From contig OZ245855.1 of the NCBI GenBank assembly GCA_965229095.1, positions 1,240,001-1,304,000 on the forward strand: a stretch of DNA of 64,000 nt, read 5' to 3'. The DNA comes from Taibaiella sp965229095 (lineage in GTDB: Bacteria; Bacteroidota; Bacteroidia; Chitinophagales; Chitinophagaceae). Positions 1-7,088 of the stretch are shown in pieces. A program made the translations under genes and the position numbers. Under the pieces are notes generated by a model that did no database searches, was not told the DNA's origin, and worked only from the letters and a program-made list of their open reading frames with translations. The stretch's first letter is position 1, and every line of letters begins with the position of its first letter.

Positions 1-770
1 ATACCATATGCCAGGTAAATACTGGGCAATAAAGTAAGGATCACAATAATCAAGATGTACCGGGAAACTTTCTGTTCATATCCTTTGTCGTCAAAGCTTT
101 TTTTCCTAAATCGAAGAAAACGTACCATAAGGTAGGTGCTGATGCAGATGAAAACGCTATTGATGAAAAAGAGATAAATGGCACCGAAGAAATAGTAAAT
201 GTGCCCCGAAGCCAGGGCATAACCTGCCGTGCATAACGGTGGCATTAATGCTGTAGCAATGGCTACACCCGGTATTACATTGCTTTTCTCGGTGCGGGTA
301 CCGGCAACAATGCCGGCCAACCCGCCGAAAAAGGCAATAAATACATCCCATACCGAGGGCGTAGTCCTTGCCAGTAATTCGCTCTGGGCATCGTGCAATG
401 GGGTAATGCAGAAATAGAGCGAGGAAGTTGCGATGCTGATCAGCGTTGCGATCAGCAAATTCCGGCCACCTTTTTTAACCAGTTCAAAATCATTGATGCC
501 TATACCGAGCCCAATGCCCATAATCGGTCCCATTAACGGGGATATTAACATAGCGCCGATGATAACGGCTGTCGAGTTTACATTCAATCCGATTGAAGCA
601 ATAAAGATCGCGAAGATCAGGGTCCACAGGTTGGCCCCTTTAAAATCCGAGTTCTTTTTGATTGAAACAATTACATCGTTTTCGTCGGCTTTATCCAGAT
701 TCAGGTTAAACCTCCTGGCTATAGTAAGTTTCAGTTGCCGCAGCAACCTTGGGGGCTTGTTGTCGCTCAT
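1..770 (-). CDS. DUF389 (TIGR00341-like) integral membrane protein, 3' end outside window
   Basis: An open frame on the minus strand begins at ATG 770 and runs off the left edge, giving about 256 residues. After a charged N-terminus (about 40 residues, rich in Arg/Lys/Asp) come several hydrophobic helices. One carries a small-residue motif, VIIGAMLISPLMGPIMGIG, and a later one reads NVIPGVAIATALMPPLCTAG. These repeated G/P-rich membrane motifs are typical of the DUF389 family of bacterial membrane proteins, whose function is not established. The C-terminus is missing, so total length and helix number cannot be given. It is transcribed in the same direction as the sensor kinase upstream, with a gap of about 150 bp. 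Confidence 0.85.
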   Translation of the reverse strand, partial: MSDNKPPRLLRQLKLTIARRFNLNLDKADENDVIVSIKKNSDFKGANLWTLIFAIFIASIGLNVNSTAVIIGAMLISPLMGPIMGIGLGIGINDFELVKKGGRNLLIATLISIATSSLYFCITPLHDAQSELLARTTPSVWDVFIAFFGGLAGIVAGTRTEKSNVIPGVAIATALMPPLCTAGYALASGHIYYFFGAIYLFFINSVFICISTYLMVRFLRFRKKSFDDKGYEQKVSRYILIIVILTLLPSIYLAYG

Positions 771-918
771 ACAGGAATAGCTTAAAGGCCATATGGCTGC
801 AGGTTACAAAGCTTAAATATAGCCATTTTCCTTGGCATAAGGAAGTGAACATTTTATTGACGCAATACCTGTTTGAGCAAAACCCGGCCATATGCGGCTT
901 TCCGGGAGATACAGCAAC

Positions 919-2025
919 TTACCTGTTTTCTCCGGAGACAGGAATAAAAAAAGTAAATGACAACTCACCCGCTTCACGATGTACATCAAGCGGCTCGTTG
1001 TAGAGCTTGCTGAGCCTGCCAGCAGTATTACGAAGCCCCACGCCATTGCTTCTGAAGATATCCTGTAACGGACCTTCATAAGCTGTACCCGTATTCGCTA
1101 CCGATATCTTTACCTTTTTTCCTTTCCTGGTGCAGGATATCGTGATTTTCCCGCCCGTTATGCAGGGCTCTATACCATGTTTCAGCGCATTTTCCACCAG
1201 GGGCTGCAGCAGCATCGGCGGTATAGGTAAGCCCGCAACCTGCTCGCCGGTATGGATATATACTTCAAGCCTTTTCCCAAAACGTTGTTGTTCCAGGGAT
1301 AGATAAGTCCGTATAAAATCCAGCTCCTGCGCAAGCGGCACACGATCTTCCTGCGTAGCCGTCAAAGCGTAGCGGAAAGTGTCGGCAAGCCGGGCAATCA
1401 GTTCCCGGGTGCTTTCCTGCTGTTGCGGTACCGACGCACTGATGCTGTTGAGGGTATTGAAGAGGAAATGTGGTTGTATCTGGGCTTTAAGGGCGGCAAT
1501 CTCTCCGTTATAAGCCAGTTCCCGCAATTCTTTTTCCTGTTGGATCTGGGCCTCTCTTTGCCTGAAAAAATGGTACAGGTGCAGGAAGCTGAATGCCTGT
1601 ATATAGAAGAGGATATTAGGCCCCATATTCAGCAATACCTGTGTGCCGGAGATGGCCGGCCTGCCGGTCAGCGGATTATAAACCTGGTAAGCCAGCACCC
1701 ATATGCCATAGAAAACAATGGCGGACAATAGGTGCAACAGGAATCTTTCCTGCAGTTTAACCTGCCGGAACCGGTAGAAATGCAGCCACCATCCTGGCAA
1801 ACAAGCCAAAAATATAAAAAGACAATCCACCATCACCTCTTTCATATAAGCAGATGAGATACCTTGAACCACAATGTTCGACATACTATAAACCAGATTT
1901 TGAACTATAATTGCTCCTGCGAAGCCAAGTATTTCGCCCCATATCTCCTTGGTACGGAATACCCCGTCTTTATATAACCTGGTATATTTTTCGCGCTCTT
2001 TCATGTATGCTTTACTGCTTTTCAA
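919..2025 (-). CDS. LytS/YehU-type sensor histidine kinase
   Basis: A 368-residue membrane histidine kinase of the His_kinase (PF06580) class. Residues ~30-150 hold about four hydrophobic helices that form the sensing module. Residues 180-193 carry the signature ALKAQIQPHFLFNTLN, with the phospho-acceptor His186. The ATPase N-box (VENALKHGIE) lies near 280-288, and a G-rich lid follows (SNGVGLRN). It is expected to autophosphorylate and pass phosphate to the LytTR regulator encoded just upstream (2152-2883, same strand). The gap of about 125 bp is larger than usual for such a pair. The ligand cannot be told from sequence. Confidence 0.93.
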   Translation of the reverse strand: MKSSKAYMKEREKYTRLYKDGVFRTKEIWGEILGFAGAIIVQNLVYSMSNIVVQGISSAYMKEVMVDCLFIFLACLPGWWLHFYRFRQVKLQERFLLHLLSAIVFYGIWVLAYQVYNPLTGRPAISGTQVLLNMGPNILFYIQAFSFLHLYHFFRQREAQIQQEKELRELAYNGEIAALKAQIQPHFLFNTLNSISASVPQQQESTRELIARLADTFRYALTATQEDRVPLAQELDFIRTYLSLEQQRFGKRLEVYIHTGEQVAGLPIPPMLLQPLVENALKHGIEPCITGGKITISCTRKGKKVKISVANTGTAYEGPLQDIFRSNGVGLRNTAGRLSKLYNEPLDVHREAGELSFTFFIPVSGENR

Positions 2026-2151
2026 ATGGACGATAACGACCTTAGTAAACTGCTGCCCATAACTTCCTGCTGCCGGTTGATGCAGCAGTCGAAAAACGAT
2101 TCAAAAGTGCCGGGCATCCCCGTATAACAGGCCCTGGTGTCCTTTCGCCGG

Positions 2152-2883
2152 TCACAGGATTAATTTTCTTACATTCTCCATATAGTTCCTGCTTACAATC
2201 AGTTCTACGTTGTTTTCCAGAACCAGGAACATCTTCGTTATATCCCTGTACACTTCCCTGATGTAGTTCAGGTTGACGATATAGGACCTGTGAATACGGA
2301 CAAATAATCGGGGATCCAGTTTCTTTTCGATCACGCCTATACCCTGGGCGCTCAGGTAAGCATTGCCCTGGGTATTTACCTGGGTATAATCTTTATCTGC
2401 TTTCAGGTAAACGATATCCGTAACCGGGATACCCCTTAATCTGTTTCCGTAATTGAGCAGCAGCCTCTCGGGATAGTTCTGCTGTGTGGTATAGCTTTCT
2501 ATAAAATTATGGATACCGGCAGCAGGAGTATTGTTTCTTATCTTGTTCAAAGCCTGTTCAAATCTTGACCGGGTATAAGGTTTCAGCAGGTAATCCAATG
2601 CGTTCAGCTCAAAAGCTTTGAGCGCATATTTATCAAAAGCGGTAGTGAAGATAATATCGGGGATGAAATCGATTTCCTGGAGCACTTCGATCCCGTTCAC
2701 TCCCGGCATCTGTATATCCAGGAACACAATATGGGGTTCTGTTGCATTGATAGCGGCTATAGCTTCTATGCCATTGCAGCATTCGGCGGCAATGCTAAAA
2801 TCGCCATGCTGCTGCAGGTACTCCCGGATCAACAGCCGGGAAGCTTCTTCGTCGTCTACTATAATTACTGTTCTCTTGGACAT
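2152..2883 (-). CDS. LytTR-family response regulator
   Basis: 243 residues: an N-terminal receiver domain (residues 3-~120) with acidic pocket D10/D11/E12 and phospho-acceptor D56 (VFLDIQMPGVNG), then a C-terminal LytTR DNA-binding domain (~140-240). The LytTR part shows the usual phrases VYLKADKDYTQV, RIHRSYIVNL and VSRNYMENVRKL. It is the first gene of the leftward kinase pair, so transcription probably starts in the 300-bp gap above 2883. Targets cannot be deduced. LytTR regulators in Bacteroidota often control neighbouring transport or envelope genes, so the DUF389 gene downstream is a possible target (inference). Confidence 0.95.
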   Translation of the reverse strand: MSKRTVIIVDDEEASRLLIREYLQQHGDFSIAAECCNGIEAIAAINATEPHIVFLDIQMPGVNGIEVLQEIDFIPDIIFTTAFDKYALKAFELNALDYLLKPYTRSRFEQALNKIRNNTPAAGIHNFIESYTTQQNYPERLLLNYGNRLRGIPVTDIVYLKADKDYTQVNTQGNAYLSAQGIGVIEKKLDPRLFVRIHRSYIVNLNYIREVYRDITKMFLVLENNVELIVSRNYMENVRKLIL

Positions 2884-3184
2884 ACGTGGTGCGGTTCAAT
2901 TGTTTTGAGGTGATTAAGGTTTGATCTGTTTTGTACTTAAGGTCAATAGAGGGTAGGGGCTTAATGCCGGGAGGCAAAAATAATTCCAAACAATATTCCA
3001 ATGCAGGCAAACCGTCGAAGTGAAATAAGGAGCGATAAAATGAAAGTATGCCCGACCAATGCTCTTTTTCTTCGAATCCCGCTCCTGTAAAGGAATTGAA
3101 GATATGGCCTTGTCTTATTGGAGCTCGGACAGGCAAGGGCGGCCCCGTTATTTTCTGACGTATGTCAGTTGTGTTTTCTTGCTA

Positions 3185-3763
3185 TCAGCTTATCTTTTTC
3201 CGTATCCGGCTCAGGCTATCTGTATGAATACCCAGGAAAGACGCGACATACTTTAAAGGTATCCGGAGCAGAACATCGGGCTGCCTTTCGAGCAGCAGCT
3301 TATATCGTTCCTCTGCTGAAAGGCAAACCAACTCTATCTGGTTTTGCTGCACCCAATTGAGCAAACGGGTCATTATGGCAAGCTCTATAGTATATACGGA
3401 CCCGATTCTTTCCTTGATGAACAGGATATCTTCCGCGTTCCATTCCAGGACTGCAGCCTCGGTCAGTGTTTCCAGGCTGCAGGTCGATATTTCTCCCGAC
3501 ATAATCATTTGCGGCGCTGCCAGGAAATCGTTGCTGTCGATAAGCCCCAGGGTATGGTTACTGCCTTCATAGTCGCGGTATAGCCTTACAATGCCGCTGT
3601 TCAGGAAATAGAATTTTTCAACCTTCTGGTCTTGTGCCATCACTATTTCCTTTGCCTTAAGGAAACGTACAGCGGTACGGGAGCAGAGAAGGACCTGTTC
3701 CCTGCTGTTTAAGGAAATACCTCTTTCCTTTAGCCATGCTATTACCTTGAAGTAAGCATCCAT
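3185..3763 (-). CDS. Crp/Fnr-family transcriptional regulator
   Basis: 192 residues. The N-terminal two thirds form a cyclic-nucleotide-binding-like beta roll (KVEKFYFLNSGIVRLYRDYEG). A long dimerisation helix follows, then a C-terminal helix-turn-helix (IPLKYVASFLGIHTDSLSRI) ending in IRKKIS. This architecture is common in Bacteroidota, where the family usually lacks a demonstrated cAMP requirement. There is no Fnr-type N-terminal Cys cluster, so oxygen sensing through a 4Fe-4S cluster is unlikely. It is monocistronic, and divergent from the RiPP precursor gene with about 360 bp between them. Confidence 0.92.
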   Translation of the reverse strand: MDAYFKVIAWLKERGISLNSREQVLLCSRTAVRFLKAKEIVMAQDQKVEKFYFLNSGIVRLYRDYEGSNHTLGLIDSNDFLAAPQMIMSGEISTCSLETLTEAAVLEWNAEDILFIKERIGSVYTIELAIMTRLLNWVQQNQIELVCLSAEERYKLLLERQPDVLLRIPLKYVASFLGIHTDSLSRIRKKIS

Positions 3764-4123
3764 CTTCGAAGTGTATCTATCTTATTTCCAGAGCGATCAT
3801 TAATGGCTCCCTCTTGTAATCTTGTAAGGAGCAAAGACCGGTAAAAATATAAAAACATAAGGAAAATAAATAAGCACATTGGTTCCTTGTCCTTCTCTTA
3901 CTCGTAGGATGCAACACTGGTCGATATAGGAAAAAGGCTTTTACGCCCAACGGCGCCCAAGACCCGAACCGACATTCCATCGGGTTATATTACCCTTCGT
4001 TTTTCCCAGTTGCATCTTATAGAAAAGCAACTGAAAGACCAGGACATGCTATTATGTTTGCTATCTATTTATTCATCACCAGTTAAAGTTTATTGTCTTT
4101 TAAGATTACAAAGACAGCATTAC

Positions 4124-4285
4124 ATGAAAAAGAAAGTAGCGTTGACCAAGCTCAAGATCGGGAAAAGCGAAATCCTGCGGCTCAGCAATGAAGGCAGCCA
4201 CCAGGTTAAAGGGGGAAAACCGGTAGAAAGCCGTACCGGGGGAGATTGCCCTGTCTCCAAATGGTGCCAGAATGGCCCTTTCTAA
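4124..4285 (+). CDS. putative RiPP precursor peptide (Bacteroidota class I lanthipeptide-like, double-Gly leader)
   Basis: A 53-residue peptide. The frame is open further upstream, but ATG 4124 starts the recognisable leader MKKKVALTKLKIGKSEILRL. That pattern (Lys-rich start, hydrophobic-Lys alternation, Ser-Glu-Ile-x-x-Leu) matches the leaders of Bacteroidota natural-product precursors often annotated as class I lanthipeptide or TIGR04149-like. The leader ends at a double glycine (residues 30-31, QVKGG). The 22-residue core has Cys42, Cys48, Ser36, Thr38 and Ser45, the right residues for (methyl)lanthionine or disulfide formation. A second Gly-Gly (39-40) could be an alternative cleavage site. 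Two hairpin terminators follow. No lanthionine synthetase, radical SAM enzyme or peptidase-containing ABC transporter is in this window, so the maturation genes must be elsewhere or absent. Confidence 0.72.
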   Translation: MKKKVALTKLKIGKSEILRLSNEGSHQVKGGKPVESRTGGDCPVSKWCQNGPF

Positions 4286-4308
4286 AACGGATTTACTGTT
4301 CCGAAAAC

Positions 4309-4350
4309 CTGGCCGTGGAGCAGCGCACTTTGCTCCAGGCCAGTTTTTCT
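4309..4350 (+). terminator. Rho-independent terminator after the RiPP precursor
   Basis: The arms CTGGCCgTGGAGCA (4309-4322) and TGCTCCAGGCCAG (4331-4343) pair over 13 bp with one bulged G. They are followed by TTTTTCT. The hairpin lies 24 bp after the precursor stop codon, supporting expression of that short gene. Confidence 0.75.
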
Positions 4351-4359
4351 TTACCCATG

Positions 4360-4409
4360 AAAACGACGAAGAGCACCAACATTCATGCTGGTGCTCTTCG
4401 TCGTTTTTT
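4360..4409. terminator. Strong bidirectional hairpin terminator
   Basis: A perfect 19-bp inverted repeat (4360-4378 and 4389-4407) with a 10-nt loop. A-runs and T-runs flank it, so it can end transcripts from either side: rightward from the RiPP precursor and leftward from the small gene at 4544-4699. Confidence 0.88.
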
Positions 4410-4543
4410 AACGTACAGTATTATAGGTTATTTTCCGCTGTAAGGAAATATTTTCAAATAATGCTGAACCTGTAGCAAGAGATATGATGCCAATACAAAT
4501 ACTTTCGATGAAGAATGATATCTGTATTAATCACCAGTGTTGC

Positions 4544-4699
4544 TTAGGCATAGAACGCTTTCTTGGGATTCGCTTTGGCAAATCTTTCTGCCGCTTTAGC
4601 CGCTTTGTCGTTATTGTCCACTTTGGTGTACGTTCTGCCGGTTACAGCATCTACAAAACGAGAAGGCGTCTTCGCTTTTTTCCTGTTACTATTTGACAT
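4544..4699 (-). CDS. small basic conserved-looking protein (51 aa)
   Basis: ATG at 4699, TAA at 4544-4546. The 51-residue product begins MSNSNRKKAKTPSRFVDAVT and is rich in Lys, Ala and Arg, with a phrase GRTYTKVDNNDKAAKAAERF. Composition and a likely helix (DKAAKAAERFAKANPKKAF) suggest a soluble nucleic-acid- or ribosome-associated small protein. I do not recognise a family. Its downstream side ends at the strong hairpin at 4360-4409, as expected for a real short transcription unit. Confidence 0.62.
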   Translation of the reverse strand: MSNSNRKKAKTPSRFVDAVTGRTYTKVDNNDKAAKAAERFAKANPKKAFYA

Positions 4700-4873
4700 A
4701 AAATAATGTGATTTAGGTGAAGGTAGTCTTTTAGCATTTGGTAATGGCTTTTATTATGGCAGCTTCACCGGCCGGAGCTGCGTTTAAAGTTCATATCCTG
4801 TAAAAGGCCGGCTGTATGCACCTGGTTGTTAGTTGCATACATTAATGCCAGATGCTATTGCCGCATTTGTGCC

Positions 4874-4881
4874 TAAATTTG
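4874..4881 (+). promoter_or_regulatory. Bacteroidota -7 box (TAAATTTG)
   Basis: TAAATTTG matches the Bacteroidota sigma-A -7 consensus TAnnTTTG. The expected start of transcription (~4887) is about 20 nt before the ATG of the hydroxylase gene at 4908. No clear -33 TTG at the preferred 19-nt spacing was found. Confidence 0.5.
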
Positions 4882-4907
4882 TATTATTGTCCTTATATGC
4901 GTAAGCC

Positions 4908-5618
4908 ATGATCAAATACCTCAAAACCGCCCTTCATTTTGATATCATTCCTTTGCAGGAGGAAGTAGCACGCCTATCCGATAACTATTGGAAAGAGCAT
5001 TACAATAAGGCCCACTACCAGGGCGATTGGAGTATTCTCTCTTTGCGGGCCATCGGTGGCAATAGCGAGAATGTTTGTTCTATACCATCCGATCTGGGTA
5101 TGAGCTACAGCGATACGCCCTTAATGGACCAATGTCCTTTGCTACGGTCGGCTATCGATGCCTTTGCCTGCGAAAAAACGTCGGTGCGGCTCATGAAACT
5201 GAATGCAGGCGCCCTAATCAAAGAGCATACCGACCAGGATATGCACATGGAGGCCGGCGAGGCAAGATTGCATATCCCTATACAAACCAATGCAGATGTA
5301 GCCTTTTATATACAGGAAGATCGGATTCCGATGCAGGAAGGGGAATGCTGGTACCTTAATCTTAGCTTGCCCCACCGGGTACACAATGCCGGTAATACAG
5401 ACCGTATCCATCTGGTAATCGATTGCATAGTGAACGATTGGGTAAAAGACTTGTTGAAAGATACTTCCTTGTTCCGGAAAGATATAGACGCTTTACCGGC
5501 CCATACCTTTAGCCGGGAAGACCAGCAAAAGATTATTGAAGAGCTGCGGCAAATGAATACCCCCGCCTCCCTGCAGCAGGCAGCATTAATGGAAACGGCA
5601 CTGCTGCAGTCTTCTTAA
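4908..5618 (+). CDS. aspartyl/asparaginyl beta-hydroxylase domain protein (2-oxoglutarate/Fe(II) oxygenase)
   Basis: 236 residues with an Asp_Arg_Hydrox (PF05118) fold. The iron triad is visible as H107-x-D109 (EHTDQD) and the distal H156 in LSLPHRVHN. R166 (TDRIHLVID) is the expected 2-oxoglutarate anchor. Such enzymes hydroxylate Asp, Asn or His/Arg side chains of proteins or peptides, or free amino acids. Bacterial members sit both in housekeeping contexts and in peptide natural-product pathways. It lies 600 bp from the orphan RiPP precursor but is separated from it by terminators and an opposing gene, so a link is only a possibility. The C-terminal 50 residues are polar and probably helical. 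Confidence 0.87.
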   Translation: MIKYLKTALHFDIIPLQEEVARLSDNYWKEHYNKAHYQGDWSILSLRAIGGNSENVCSIPSDLGMSYSDTPLMDQCPLLRSAIDAFACEKTSVRLMKLNAGALIKEHTDQDMHMEAGEARLHIPIQTNADVAFYIQEDRIPMQEGECWYLNLSLPHRVHNAGNTDRIHLVIDCIVNDWVKDLLKDTSLFRKDIDALPAHTFSREDQQKIIEELRQMNTPASLQQAALMETALLQSS

Positions 5619-5886
5619 AATTTTTTGTTGTTACATACCTCAAATAAATGCAGCTGCCGGACTGTATCATGTCCTGTTATTCTTTGCCATCATAGCAGAA
5701 AATAATAAGGACCGAAGGACAAAACGGGTATTTATACCTATATGATTGTCATAAATACTTTTCATTTTTGTAAGGCAATAGCGGCTTATCCCAAGCAAAG
5801 GATACCACCTGCCGCTACCTTGTACCAATAATATAACCAGGCTGACGATCTGCAAAGATATTTATAGCCAAACACGAAGAGGATGG

Positions 5887-5920
5887 AAAGGGATACCGTA
5901 TCTTTATGGTATCCCTTTTT
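5887..5920 (+). terminator. Rho-independent terminator
   Basis: An 11-bp perfect stem (5887-5897 with 5908-5918) and a 10-nt loop, followed by a T run. It overlaps the only possible in-frame extension of the next gene, so it argues for that gene's start at 5925 rather than 5883. The upstream transcript it ends is probably the hydroxylase message. Confidence 0.7.
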
Positions 5921-5924
5921 CATT

Positions 5925-6602
5925 ATGACACCCCTCCAATCCGGCCTGGACTATGGCGAATCCATAACGCTTGCCCTGCTCGAAACCTGGGCAAGAGGTT
6001 GGGCGCTCACACGTGGCATTGCTCCCCTGATAAGGGACAAAGGGGGCCTGCGCATCGATGTAGGGTGGCCGGAACAAAAGACGAGATATATTTTTACAGG
6101 GATTACAGAAGGGCTGTTGCAACTAGCCTGTACGATCGTTGAGCCTTATGTCTTTATAAAGGTATGCCTTCCTGCCGAAGCAATAAAGCAACACCTTCCT
6201 CCCCGTTGGGCCATTTCTGAGCCGCGTTTCCTGATGACTTGCAGCCAATCCATAAAGACAACAGCATCTGCTTTGCCCGAAGGATATATCCTATCCATTG
6301 ACGAAAGCCCGTCCCTTTCCATAGTAAAGATACTCACGGTTACAGGTGACCTGGCTGCTATAGGTCGTATTGCCATTGTGGATGACCATGCCATTTATGA
6401 TCGTATAGAAAGCAGTCCAGGCCATCGGCGTAAAGGCCTGGCGACTGCAATCATGCTGACCCTTGAAAACATAGCGATTCGCTGTAACAGGCATAAAGGT
6501 ATCCTGGTCGCTACAGCACAAGGCAGGGCTTTGTACGAAACACTGGGCTGGCAGGTACGCTCCTGTTATACGACTGCAGTAATTCTTCCCAACATTATAT
6601 AA
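5925..6602 (+). CDS. GNAT-family N-acetyltransferase
   Basis: 225 residues from ATG 5925 (MTPLQSGLDYGESI). An upstream ATG at 5883 is in frame but lies in a terminator hairpin. The C-terminal half holds the GNAT acetyl-CoA pocket RIESSPGHRRKGLATAIMLT (x-x-R-x-x-G-x-A) and the terminal phrase ALYETLGWQVR, typical of the last strand and helix of the fold. The N-terminal ~110 residues are the variable substrate part seen in two-part GNATs of Bacteroidota. The substrate is unknown. It stands alone before the promoter region of the PKS operon. Confidence 0.82.
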   Translation: MTPLQSGLDYGESITLALLETWARGWALTRGIAPLIRDKGGLRIDVGWPEQKTRYIFTGITEGLLQLACTIVEPYVFIKVCLPAEAIKQHLPPRWAISEPRFLMTCSQSIKTTASALPEGYILSIDESPSLSIVKILTVTGDLAAIGRIAIVDDHAIYDRIESSPGHRRKGLATAIMLTLENIAIRCNRHKGILVATAQGRALYETLGWQVRSCYTTAVILPNII

Positions 6603-7088
6603 TAGGAACCGGCTATCCGCAAAAGGAAACGAAGGCATGTTATGCTCCATGCTTATATTGTTCTTTCCTGGGATCATCCCGAATGCGGCGCGCACATCAC
6701 GAAGATGCCGATCGTAATGGAGCATCAAATACACTACCTATACAGCTTCATTTCTCAAAGCAAACATGCGCAATCCGTAGCCGGAAAAGTATAAAGTCAA
6801 TGTAAATACTGCTTGCAATACAACATAAACATTGGCTTAAGGCGATGGCAATGGAAAAAATTTATTAAATATTTATTAATGTTTAGTAATTTCTGAAAAT
6901 TAAGTTCTCTTTCTCCTATTTGTAACTATCTTTATCTCCTATAAATTACTACAGTAAGCCCTTATAGCGTTATTGAACGTTAACCATTCATCATATTTTA
7001 TTCTAGAAACTGCATATTATCTGTCGTTAGATACAGATTTAATTTAAACTTATGTGACAAACATAGGTAATGGCTATTATATTATTAT
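6603..7088 (+). promoter_or_regulatory. AT-rich upstream region of the PKS operon
   Basis: 486 bp without a credible gene, turning very AT-rich after 6840 (runs of TTTATTAAATATTTATTAAT type). A possible promoter is TTG 6973-6975, 18-nt spacer, TATTTTAT 6994-7001 (6 of 8 to TAnnTTTG). That would leave a leader of about 80 nt. A 9-bp inverted repeat, ATGCTCCAT 6642-6650 and ATGGAGCAT 6717-6725, is also present. I see no recognisable operator. Confidence 0.35.

Noticed and set aside
3777..3980. 67-residue minus-strand frame before the RiPP precursor
   Set aside because: Low-complexity, Cys-scattered translation of a promoter region; no protein-like features.
6642..6725. ATGCTCCAT / ATGGAGCAT inverted repeat upstream of the PKS operon as an operator
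   Set aside because: Arms are 66 bp apart with no second copy and no family match; kept only as a note in the intergenic entry.
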